Shown: positions 1-5,345 of the stretch, piece by piece
Layout: every line of letters starts with the position of its first letter
Position numbering within the stretch: position 1 is the first letter of the stretch
Source: Eubacterium sp. UBA4343
GTDB lineage: Bacteria; Bacillota; Clostridia; Lachnospirales; Lachnospiraceae
Reading direction: 5' to 3'
DNA: 5,345 nucleotides
Assembly: GCA_002394235.1 (NCBI GenBank)
Contig: DGTF01000072.1
Coordinates: 1-5,345, forward strand
Made by a program: the position numbers and the translations under genes
The notes under the pieces: model-generated
What the model was told of the DNA's origin: nothing
Seen by the model: only the letters and a program-made list of their open reading frames with translations
Database searches by the model: none

Positions 1-905
1 TCTGCCAGAGCTTCATGACAGAGCTGTATCGTCATATCGGAAAAGATACTGATGTACCGGCAGGTGATATCGGTGTCGGCGGACGTGAGATCGGATTCCT
101 CTATGGTCAGTACAAGAGAATCACAGGACTGTATGAAGGAGTCCTTACCGGTAAGGGACTGAGCTACGGCGGTTCTCTCGCAAGAACAGAAGCTACCGGT
201 TATGGTCTGATTTACTTCACACAGGAACTGATGAAGATTAACGGCATTGATGTCGCAGGCAAGACAGCCGTTGTATCCGGTGCAGGTAATGTTGCGATCT
301 ACGCAATTCAGAAGGCACAGGAGCTTGGCATGAAGGTTCTTACCTGTTCAGATTCTACCGGATGGGTTTATGATCCGGACGGCATTGATGTAGAGGCACT
401 GAAGGAGATCAAGGAAGTCAACAGAGCACGTCTGACAGAGTACAAGAAGTATCGTCCGAACAGTGAGTATCATGAGGGACGTGGAGTGTGGACAATCAAG
501 GCAGATTTTGCATTCCCGTGCGCGACACAGAACGAGCTGAACCTTGACGATGCAAAGACACTGGTTGCTAACGGAGTAACTGCTGTATGCGAGGGCGCAA
601 ACATGCCTACCACTCTGGATGCGACAAATTACCTCAAGGAGCACGGCGTTATCTTCGGACCGGCAAAGGCTGCAAATGCCGGCGGCGTTGCAACATCTGC
701 ACTTGAAATGTCTCAGAACAGTGAGCGCCTGTCCTGGACCTTCGAGGAGGTTGACGCAAAGCTCAAACAGATTATGATCAACATCGTACATAACATTGAC
801 GCAGCAGCGAAGGAATACGGCAAGGCAGGAGACTATGCTGCAGGTGCCAACATCGCAGGCTTCAAGAAGGTTGCAGACGCAATGATGTCTCAGGGCATTG
901 TCTGA
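1..905 (+). CDS. gdhA: NADP-specific glutamate dehydrogenase, C-terminal part (5' end outside window)
   Basis: Cytoplasmic enzyme that interconverts 2-oxoglutarate plus ammonium with glutamate using NAD(P)H. The reading frame is open from the left edge (first full codon at base 3), so the ATG at base 15 is an internal Met and about 300 residues of a family usually near 445 are present. Counting from that Met, PAGDIGVGGREIG (residues 15-27) carries the conserved catalytic Asp18. TEATGYG (58-64) begins the coenzyme domain. SGAGNVA (88-94) is the Rossmann GxGxxA loop. CSDSTG (111-116) lies at the end of the second Rossmann strand, where the Ser-rich form is typical of NADP-dependent members. CEGANMPTT is the conserved late motif. 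The NADP preference is inferred from family resemblance. The gene ends with TGA at 903-905 and appears intact over the visible part. No promoter can be seen because the start is missing. Confidence 0.96.
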   Translation, partial: CQSFMTELYRHIGKDTDVPAGDIGVGGREIGFLYGQYKRITGLYEGVLTGKGLSYGGSLARTEATGYGLIYFTQELMKINGIDVAGKTAVVSGAGNVAIYAIQKAQELGMKVLTCSDSTGWVYDPDGIDVEALKEIKEVNRARLTEYKKYRPNSEYHEGRGVWTIKADFAFPCATQNELNLDDAKTLVANGVTAVCEGANMPTTLDATNYLKEHGVIFGPAKAANAGGVATSALEMSQNSERLSWTFEEVDAKLKQIMINIVHNIDAAAKEYGKAGDYAAGANIAGFKKVADAMMSQGIV

Positions 906-929
906 TCAGCAACAGAGCAACAGATAAGA

Positions 930-969
930 ACAGTAAGCGGGACCGGAGAAATCCGGTCCCGCTTACTGT
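930..969 (+). terminator. Strong hairpin after gdhA, candidate transcription terminator without a T-run
   Basis: An 18-bp perfect stem (930-947 with 952-969) closes on a GAAA tetraloop at 948-951. It starts 25 bases after the gdhA stop codon, and the inner part is GC-rich (GCGGGACCGG / CCGGTCCCGC). Position and strength suggest a gdhA 3'-end structure. The right arm runs straight into TATAAGTC instead of a T-run, so intrinsic termination may be weak and the hairpin may act mainly as a 3' stabiliser. Its last 8 bases (CTTACTGT) are also the first 8 bases of the palindromic repeat element that follows. Confidence 0.6.
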
Positions 970-1056
970 ATAAGTCGGCACGGAAGCTGCGAAGCAGCGC
1001 AGTGACGCGGGGACTTATACAGTTTGTGGCATATAGTATGGGTGTTACTGTATAAG
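962..1056. repeat. Palindromic repeat element, copy 1 (REP/MITE-like)
   Basis: Outer arms ACTGTATAAGTC (965-976) and GACTTATACAGT (1012-1023) form a 12-bp perfect inverted repeat. Inside is a small hairpin GCTGC-GAA-GCAGC (986-998). A tail beginning TGTGGCA (1025-1031) and containing GTATGGG (1036-1042) leads to another direct copy of TTACTGTATAAG at 1045-1056. The same arrangement recurs at 3407-3505, including a 21-base identical centre (979-999 here). The left arm seems to have lost a few bases relative to the right arm, so the stem between the outer arms and the central hairpin is imperfect here. No open reading frame fits within it. Mobility is inferred only from recurrence. Confidence 0.8.
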
Positions 1057-1103
1057 CTCTTCGAAAACGCAGACAGGATCGTCACACGCAAAGTATGCAC
1101 AGA

Positions 1104-1137
1104 AAACAGAAATATCTTGCAAACAGAAATAACTTGC
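1104..1137. repeat. 17-nt tandem duplication at the aroK promoter
   Basis: AAACAGAAATATCTTGC (1104-1120) is followed immediately by AAACAGAAATAACTTGC (1121-1137), identical except at one base, and the next four bases (AAAC) begin a third unit. The second unit supplies the start of the TTGCAA -35 hexamer of the predicted aroK promoter, and the first unit places the same hexamer at 1117-1122. It may be a binding site repeated on nearly the same helical face-and-a-half spacing, or simply a slippage duplication. The sequence alone does not decide. Confidence 0.75.
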
Positions 1138-1162
1138 AAACGGACGGGTTAACGGGTACAAT
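1134..1162 (+). promoter_or_regulatory. Predicted sigma-A-type promoter for the shikimate kinase gene
   Basis: TTGCAA (1134-1139) and TACAAT (1157-1162) are separated by exactly 17 bases. The hexamers match the consensus at 4/6 and 5/6 positions. Transcription would start near 1169, giving a leader of about 85 bases before the ATG at 1255. No attenuator or riboswitch was recognised in that leader. Confidence 0.65.
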
Positions 1163-1254
1163 CTCTCTATTCTGATTTAGCTCAGATGATCTGGCTGTTC
1201 GCAAGTTGATTATCCGGCATCCTTGTTTCGGTCACCCGGGGAAATGGAGTTGTC

Positions 1255-1776
1255 ATGAAAAATAATATTGTGCTGATTGGAATGCCTGGAGCAGGCAAAA
1301 GTACACTGGGAGTAATTCTGGCGAAGGAGCTCGGATATCAGTTTCTGGATACGGATCTTCTGATTCAGAAAAGGGAAAAGCGTCTGTTAAAGGATATTCT
1401 GGAACAGGATGGAGTTGACGGGTTTCTTCGGATTGAGAGTGAGGTAAATGCCGGACTTCAGGCAGAGCGGTCGGTGATCGCCACAGGCGGAAGTGTTGTT
1501 TACAGTGAGGAGGCAATGAATCATCTCAGAGAAATCGGTACGGTTCTTTATCTGAAGCTTCCCTATCGCCCTCTTACACGCCGTCTGGGAAATCTCCACA
1601 ACCGCGGGGTTGTTCTCAGAGATGGACAGACATTGAGGGATCTCTATAAGGAGAGAAGTGTTCTTTATGAAAAATATGCGGACATCATTGTTGATGAGTC
1701 CGGAAGAGATATTGAAGGTACACTGGTTCTGGTTAAGAACGCGTTGAAGGAACAGGGTTGCTTTACAAAAGATTAA
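1255..1776 (+). CDS. aroK: Shikimate kinase
   Basis: Cytoplasmic P-loop kinase that phosphorylates shikimate to shikimate 3-phosphate with ATP on the route to chorismate. The protein has 173 residues, normal for the family. Walker A is GMPGAGKST (residues 9-17). DTD at 32-34 includes the shikimate-binding Asp34. RG at 117-118 (LHNRGVVL) supplies the lid arginine, and ERSVLYEKYAD (133-143) matches the R-x-x-x-Y-x-x-x-A motif. Two sites depart from the textbook enzyme: the GGG substrate loop reads GGS (78-80), and the usual FRxxE reads FLRIE (57-61), which moves the arginine by one residue. I believe similar variants occur in clostridial homologues, so shikimate remains the likely substrate, but a paralogous small-molecule kinase is possible. 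The start is supported by GGAG at 1246-1249, five bases before the ATG. The gene stands alone, with a promoter of its own and no other aromatic-pathway gene nearby. Confidence 0.87.
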   Translation: MKNNIVLIGMPGAGKSTLGVILAKELGYQFLDTDLLIQKREKRLLKDILEQDGVDGFLRIESEVNAGLQAERSVIATGGSVVYSEEAMNHLREIGTVLYLKLPYRPLTRRLGNLHNRGVVLRDGQTLRDLYKERSVLYEKYADIIVDESGRDIEGTLVLVKNALKEQGCFTKD

Positions 1777-2071
1777 AAGTAGGTTAATATGGTGACGTAA
1801 ATGCGCTTGTGCCTGTGGTTCCGTTTATTGTCCGGGTGCAGGCAGATACTGTGGTAATATCAGGTAAAGAAATCGTGTCAAACGATAATTACAGTAGTCA
1901 TCGAATACATTAATCATCATAAACAGTGATTTCAGCAGTCGTCATATTCAGGTTTGTATCGCTTTGGATGATAAAATGTAAGGATCGGTTTTTATACCGT
2001 TGCATATCGTATACATAGAATAAGTACGGCGGTCAGGGGAGATATGACAGTCGGAAATATCGAGGTGGAGA
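1777..2071. other. Intergenic gap between aroK and murA, no confident element
   Basis: This 295-base AT-richer stretch has no credible gene. I saw only weak structures: TGCCTG (1810-1815) with CAGGCA (1839-1844), and ATCGT-GTCAA-ACGAT (1872-1886). Neither is followed by a T-run, so no terminator for aroK is called. Possible -10 boxes (TAAAAT at 1972-1977, TAGAAT at 2016-2021, TATACA at 2010-2015) lack a matching -35 at 16-18 bases, so the murA promoter is not placed. The murA ribosome binding site lies at the right end of the gap. Confidence 0.6.
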
Positions 2072-3364
2072 ATGGATAAGTATGTAATCAAGGGAGGCAA
2101 TCCTCTTGTCGGAGAAGTAGAGATTGGAGGAGCCAAAAATGCTGCGCTTGCTATACTTACAGCTGCAATAATGACAGATGATCCGGTTACCATTGAGAAT
2201 ATGCCGGACGTAAGTGATATTAATGTACTGCTTGACGCAATTTCCGTTATTGGCGCGACCGTTGACCGCCTTGACCGCCACTCTGTGAGAATCTGCGGGA
2301 ATACCATTGGTTCTGTCAGTGTGGATTATGAATATATCAAGAAGATTAGAGCGTCGTATTATCTTCTGGGAGCGCTTCTCGGGAAGTACAAGCATGCGGA
2401 GGTTCCGCTTCCGGGAGGCTGCAATATCGGAAGCCGCCCGATCGATCAGCATCTGAAGGGATTCCGTGCGCTGGGTGCCAGCGTGGAGATCCGTCACGGT
2501 GTAATTGTTGCGAAGGCAGAGAATCTTCACGGCGCGCATATTTTTATGGATATGGTTTCTGTCGGAGCCACCATCAATATCATGATGGCAGCGGCTCTTG
2601 CCAGAGGCAACACCATCATTGAGAACGCGGCGAGGGAGCCTCACGTGGTTGACACAGCCAACTTCCTGAACAGCATGGGTGCGAATATCAAGGGCGCCGG
2701 TACCGATGTGATTCGTATTCGCGGTGTGGAGTCGCTTCACAGCACAAATTACGCGATTGTTCCGGATATGATTGAGGCCGGCACATACATGATGGCTGCA
2801 GCGGCCACCAGAGGGGATCTTCTGATCAAAAATGTTATCCCGAAGCATCTGGAGGCGATAACAGCGAAATTGCAGGAAATCGGCTGTGATGTAACGGAAT
2901 TTGATGATGCGGTTCGCATTTCCGCAAAGCATCGTCTGGGCAAGACGCATGTGAAGACGCTTCCGTATCCGGGATTTCCGACCGATATGCAGCCACAGAT
3001 CAGTGTGACTCTTTGCCTCGCAAGCGGTACCAGTATTGTGACAGAGAGTATTTTCGAAAATCGCTTCAAGTATGCCGATGAGCTGGCACGTATGGGCGCT
3101 TCCATTAAAGTGGAGGGCAACACAGCGATCATCGACGGCGTGGAGGGTCTCACCGGAGCAAGAGTAAGCGCTCCTGATCTGCGTGCCGGAGCAGCTCTTG
3201 TCATCGCGGGAATGGCAGCGGAAGGCATTACCGTTGTCGATGATATTGTCTATATCCTGAGAGGATATGAGGATTTCGACGCAAAGCTCAGAAATGTTGG
3301 AGCGGAAATAGAAAGAGTGTCTGATGAGCGGGAGATTCAGAAGTTCCGTCTCAGAGTCGGTTAA
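2072..3364 (+). CDS. murA: UDP-N-acetylglucosamine 1-carboxyvinyltransferase (MurA)
   Basis: Transfers enolpyruvate from phosphoenolpyruvate to UDP-GlcNAc, the first committed step of peptidoglycan synthesis, in the cytoplasm. It is the target family of fosfomycin. The 430 residues form the two-lobed EPSP-synthase-like fold (inferred). Visible family landmarks are GGAKNAAL with Lys22-Asn23, KIRASYY with Arg93, and LPGGCNIGSRP with the reactive Cys117. Cys rather than Asp at that site predicts fosfomycin sensitivity of the enzyme itself. FPTDMQP carries Asp305, APDLRAGAALVIAG carries Arg371, and the C-terminal ILRGYEDF carries Arg397. The protein is about ten residues longer than the E. coli enzyme, mostly as a charged C-terminal tail. 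The start is chosen by the conserved MDKYVIKGG N-terminus and by GAGGTG at 2062-2067. Firmicutes often carry two MurA paralogues, and this one cannot be assigned to type 1 or 2 with certainty. The next gene, metK, has its own promoter. Confidence 0.96.
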   Translation: MDKYVIKGGNPLVGEVEIGGAKNAALAILTAAIMTDDPVTIENMPDVSDINVLLDAISVIGATVDRLDRHSVRICGNTIGSVSVDYEYIKKIRASYYLLGALLGKYKHAEVPLPGGCNIGSRPIDQHLKGFRALGASVEIRHGVIVAKAENLHGAHIFMDMVSVGATINIMMAAALARGNTIIENAAREPHVVDTANFLNSMGANIKGAGTDVIRIRGVESLHSTNYAIVPDMIEAGTYMMAAAATRGDLLIKNVIPKHLEAITAKLQEIGCDVTEFDDAVRISAKHRLGKTHVKTLPYPGFPTDMQPQISVTLCLASGTSIVTESIFENRFKYADELARMGASIKVEGNTAIIDGVEGLTGARVSAPDLRAGAALVIAGMAAEGITVVDDIVYILRGYEDFDAKLRNVGAEIERVSDEREIQKFRLRVG

Positions 3365-3406
3365 AAATAATCTTTTCTGACAGATGTGAAACCAGAGTGT
3401 GAAAAC

Positions 3407-3505
3407 CTTACTGTATAAGTCCAGTCACGGAAGCTGCGAAGCAGCGAAGTGACTGGACTTATACAGTATGTGGCACGATGTATCGTATGGGCGTTTACTG
3501 AATAA
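3407..3505. repeat. Palindromic repeat element, copy 2 (REP/MITE-like)
   Basis: A 20-bp perfect stem (3409-3428 with 3449-3468) encloses 20 bases that hold the inner hairpin GCTGC-GAA-GCAGC (3433-3445), making a nested palindrome. The tail contains TGTGGCA (3469-3475) and GTATGGG (3485-3491) and ends with TTACTGAATAA (3495-3505), parallel to copy 1 at 962-1056. It begins 42 bases after the murA stop codon. Because no other terminator-like structure follows murA, the stem may also serve as that gene's mRNA 3' end, although no T-run follows it. Confidence 0.85.
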
Positions 3506-3585
3506 CAGAATGCCCGTTTGAGCGGAGACTGGTTGGACAATTTATTTTCGGTGTCTAAATACGTGGTATTTTTCAGGCAATCGGC

Positions 3586-3614
3586 TTGACGGGCTATATT
3601 AAAAGCGTTATCGT
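3586..3614 (+). promoter_or_regulatory. Predicted sigma-A-type promoter for the metK leader
   Basis: TTGACG (3586-3591, 5/6 match) lies 17 bases before TATCGT (3609-3614, 4/6 match). The expected start near 3621 is about 25 bases before the first helix of the SAM riboswitch, the right place for a promoter driving a riboswitch-controlled transcript. Confidence 0.65.
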
Positions 3615-3646
3615 ATAGCACGAAGTTGTGAAAACTGCATATTGCT

Positions 3647-3792
3647 TTCTCTTATTCAGAGTGGCGGAGATACATAGGATCTGTGAAACCACGGCAACCC
3701 CGGAGACGGAAGGTGCCAACCTGAGCGAGATACTCGAACAATAAGGGAATTGGTCGGCGGATCCAATTCAGTACTTGTTGGGCCGCTTTTTT
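3647..3792 (+). ncRNA. SAM-I (S-box) riboswitch with antiterminator and terminator, controlling metK
   Basis: Cis-acting leader RNA that binds S-adenosylmethionine and shuts off transcription of metK when SAM is plentiful. Helix P1 pairs 3647-3656 with 3740-3749 (10 bp, one G-U). P2 starts with GTGG (3661-3664) and CCAC (3689-3692), with a GGA/GA kink-turn-like internal loop. AGG in the P2 loop (3676-3678) can form the family pseudoknot with CCT (3720-3722). The core GGCAACC (3693-3699) and AAGGTGCCAA (3710-3719) match the S-box consensus and flank P3, which is capped by a GAGA loop (3703-3706). P4 is CGAG-ATA-CTCG (3726-3736). The expression platform follows directly: GAATTGG (3747-3753) can pair with CCAATTC (3763-3769) as antiterminator, competing with P1 and with the terminator stem. 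The SAM ligand is inferred from the consensus and the metK context. Confidence 0.95.
3757..3792 (+). terminator. Regulated intrinsic terminator of the metK SAM riboswitch
   Basis: GCGG (3757-3760) pairs with CCGC (3783-3786), and CCAA (3763-3766) pairs with TTGG (3778-3781), separated by a small AT/G internal loop. Six T residues follow at 3787-3792. The CCAA strand is shared with the antiterminator, so terminator and antiterminator exclude each other. SAM binding stabilises P1, which removes the antiterminator's 5' strand and lets this stem form. Confidence 0.88.
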
Positions 3793-3942
3793 GTTCCCGG
3801 CAATCCGGGTGCAGAAGCGATCAGCTGCAAACAGGGAATAAGCAAAGACTTGCTGAAAGTCGAAGAGGCAAGGCAGTTCATACGATGACCGGCATCTGCC
3901 GGAGGTCATTACATATTGGTCAGGACGTAGGTCCTGAAACAG
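3793..3942 (+). promoter_or_regulatory. Structured leader between riboswitch terminator and metK
   Basis: The 163 bases between the terminator T-run and the metK ATG are more than a bare linker. Visible hairpins are CCCGG-CAAT-CCGGG (3796-3809), AGCAA-AGAC-TTGCT (3841-3854), ATGACC/GGTCAT around an inner GGC/GCC (3885-3909), and a perfect 7-bp TCAGGAC-GTAG-GTCCTGA (3920-3937) that ends five bases before the AAGGAG ribosome binding site. No protein-coding gene is credible here. The role is unknown: mRNA stability, translation tuning, or merely random structure in a moderate-GC leader. Confidence 0.5.
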
Positions 3943-3955
3943 AAGGAGAGACAAA

Positions 3956-5137
3956 ATGGAGAAGAGATTATTTACATCCGAGTCTGTTACCGAAGGTCAT
4001 CCGGACAAGGTCTGCGATGCTGTAAGTGACGCGATCCTTGACGCCTGCATGGCACAGGATCCGATGAGCCGTGTGGCCTGCGAGACGGCTGCATGCACCG
4101 GATTTGTTCTTGTAACCGGCGAGATCACCACAAAGGCGAAGCTTGATATTCCTTCCATCGTCCGCGAGACAGTGAATGAGATCGGATACAATGACGCGAA
4201 GACCGGTTTTGATGGAAATACCTGCGCGGTTATGGTTGCACTGGATCAGCAGTCTGCCGATATTGCGATGGGCGTCGACAAATCCCTGGAAGCAAAGGGC
4301 GGCGCGCAGGAGGATGATCTGGACACAGGTGCCGGTGATCAGGGTATGATGTTCGGATATGCCTGCAATGAGACTCCGGAGCTGATGCCGTATCCGATTG
4401 CTCTGGCACACAAGCTGGCACTGAAGCTTACAGAGGTTCGCAAGAACGGAACGCTGAAGTATCTTCGTCCGGACGGCAAGACACAGGTGTCCGTAGAGTA
4501 TGATGAGAACGGAAAGCCGGTGAGACTTGAGGCAGTCGTTCTTTCTACACAGCATGATGATGACGTAAGCCAGGAGCAGATTCACGCGGATATCAAGAAA
4601 TATGTATTCGATGAGGTTCTGGACCCGGCAATGGTAGATGACAAGACCAAGATCTATATCAATCCTACTGGCCGTTTTGTAATCGGTGGACCACACGGTG
4701 ACGCAGGCCTGACAGGCCGGAAGATTATTGTAGACACCTATGGCGGATATGCTCGTCACGGCGGCGGCGCATTCTCCGGTAAGGACTGCACAAAGGTTGA
4801 CCGTTCTGCAGCTTATGCGGCCAGATACGTCGCAAAGAACATCGTTGCGGCAGGACTTGCAGACAGATGTGAGATTCAGCTCTCCTACGCGATCGGTGTC
4901 GCAGAGCCGACTTCTATCATGGTTGACACCTTCGGAACCGGTAAAGTATCCGATGAAAAGCTTGTAGAGATCATCCGCAAGAATTTCGACCTTCGTCCGG
5001 CCGGAATCATCAAGATGCTTGATCTTCGCCGTCCGATCTACAAGGCGACAGCAGCTTACGGACACTTCGGACGTACCGACGTGGATCTTCCGTGGGAGCA
5101 TCTCGACAAGGTAGACGCGATCAAGGCAAGCCTTTGA
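3956..5137 (+). CDS. metK: S-adenosylmethionine synthase (methionine adenosyltransferase)
   Basis: Makes S-adenosylmethionine from methionine and ATP, releasing phosphate and diphosphate. It is cytoplasmic and usually a tetramer. The 393 residues match the usual bacterial length of roughly 380-400. Signature sites include [13 protein letters not shown] (residues 9-21, with the ATP-contacting His15 and Asp17), the hexapeptide GAGDQG (125-130) followed by [26 protein letters not shown] (236-255), and the phosphate-binding GGGAFSGKD (269-277). The ATG is preceded by AAGGAG (3943-3948) at seven bases, and [18 protein letters not shown] is the expected N-terminus. The S-box riboswitch upstream gives feedback control by the enzyme's own product, and the gene ends in its own strong terminator, so it is probably monocistronic. 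No frameshift or missing motif was noticed. Confidence 0.98.
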   Translation: MEKRLFTSESVTEGHPDKVCDAVSDAILDACMAQDPMSRVACETAACTGFVLVTGEITTKAKLDIPSIVRETVNEIGYNDAKTGFDGNTCAVMVALDQQSADIAMGVDKSLEAKGGAQEDDLDTGAGDQGMMFGYACNETPELMPYPIALAHKLALKLTEVRKNGTLKYLRPDGKTQVSVEYDENGKPVRLEAVVLSTQHDDDVSQEQIHADIKKYVFDEVLDPAMVDDKTKIYINPTGRFVIGGPHGDAGLTGRKIIVDTYGGYARHGGGAFSGKDCTKVDRSAAYAARYVAKNIVAAGLADRCEIQLSYAIGVAEPTSIMVDTFGTGKVSDEKLVEIIRKNFDLRPAGIIKMLDLRRPIYKATAAYGHFGRTDVDLPWEHLDKVDAIKASL

Positions 5138-5238
5138 TGGCTGCGGATTCGACGCGATAGAAGTATGGGACATGCTCCCGATGGGGCGTCAAAATATGCA
5201 GATGAACGCATTCGGTAAATATTGCGGTTGTGGCATGA

Positions 5239-5266
5239 TATAGATATTTATGGTATAGATATTTAT
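5239..5266. repeat. 13-nt direct repeat downstream of metK
   Basis: TATAGATATTTAT occurs perfectly at 5239-5251 and 5254-5266, a 15-base period, in an AT-rich stretch just before the metK terminator. It could be a slippage duplication. No function is evident. Confidence 0.7.
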
Positions 5267-5271
5267 TTAGG

Positions 5272-5318
5272 AAGGGTTCTCCTCCCGGTCTTTGTGATCG
5301 GGAGAAGAACCCTTTTTT
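5272..5318 (+). terminator. Rho-independent terminator of metK
   Basis: AAGGGTTCT (5272-5280) pairs with AGAACCCTT (5306-5314), and CTCCCG (5282-5287) pairs with CGGGAG (5299-5304), with a single C/A mismatch between the two helices and an 11-base loop. The run of six T residues at 5313-5318 completes the signal. It lies 134 bases beyond the metK stop, with no gene recognised in between. Confidence 0.93.
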
Positions 5319-5345
5319 ACGCGAACAGTGAGCCGCAGCCGAATG

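Noticed and set aside
1801..1857. An 18-codon mini-frame (MRLCLWFRLLSGCRQILW) downstream of aroK with GGTGA five bases upstream
   Set aside because: The possible Shine-Dalgarno and the cationic, Trp/Leu-rich content are suggestive, but frames this short are common by chance and there is no attenuator structure to pair with it. Ribosome profiling or conservation would be needed.
2033..2950. A 305-codon minus-strand open frame across murA
   Set aside because: The protein is compositionally odd with no motif and lies entirely opposite conserved MurA sequence. It is a shadow frame.
962..3505. The repeats considered as a CRISPR array
   Set aside because: The two copies are about 2.4 kb apart with genes between them, internally palindromic and imperfect. 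There is no regular spacer pattern and no cas gene.
3557..3573. A small AT-rich hairpin AAATAC-GTG-GTATTT running into T residues, upstream of the metK promoter
   Set aside because: It is only 6 bp of weak pairing with no GC-rich core, too weak to call as the murA terminator.
3750..4025. A 91-codon plus-strand frame starting in the riboswitch and overlapping metK
   Set aside because: It begins with TTG inside the expression platform, has no ribosome binding site, and overlaps the real metK start out of frame.
3968..5173. A 401-codon open frame on the minus strand antisense to all of metK, longer than metK itself
   Set aside because: Its translation is Cys-, Arg- and Leu-rich with no recognisable domain, and it mirrors the codon pattern of metK, whose identity is certain. 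No ribosome binding site or promoter was seen. It is a shadow frame.
5165..5218. A short frame (MGHAPDGASKYADERIR) between metK and its terminator
   Set aside because: It has no ribosome binding site and only 17 codons. It is probably chance.

Overview
The window looks like an ordinary chromosomal stretch of a Gram-positive, moderate-GC member of the Clostridia, most likely a gut Lachnospiraceae relative. This is inferred from the protein flavour (NADP-type glutamate dehydrogenase, a clostridial-style shikimate kinase, MurA, MetK), the purine-rich ribosome binding sites and an S-box (SAM-I) riboswitch in front of metK. No phage, plasmid, transposase, CRISPR or defence gene is visible.

Layout: four genes all lie on the + strand. 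(1) The 3' two-thirds of gdhA runs in from the left edge and stops at 905. A 349-base gap follows, holding a very strong hairpin, a palindromic repeat element, a 17-nt tandem repeat and a good sigma-A-type promoter. (2) A shikimate kinase gene (1255-1776) follows, then a 295-base gap with no convincing signal. (3) murA (2072-3364) is followed by a second copy of the palindromic repeat element, a promoter, and a SAM-I riboswitch with antiterminator and terminator. (4) metK (3956-5137) ends the gene series, with a textbook rho-independent terminator at 5272-5318.

The genes are core metabolism: ammonia assimilation (GdhA), the shikimate pathway to aromatic amino acids (AroK), the first committed step of peptidoglycan synthesis (MurA) and S-adenosylmethionine synthesis (MetK). 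They do not form an obvious pathway. The large gaps and separate promoters suggest independent transcription units, although read-through from aroK into murA cannot be excluded because no terminator is seen between them.

The most interesting content is non-coding. Two copies of a roughly 95-99 bp nested palindrome sit just downstream of gdhA and murA and look like a REP/MITE-like dispersed repeat. The metK leader can be read as a complete SAM-sensing switch at base-pair level. I found no evidence of a wholly new multi-gene system here.
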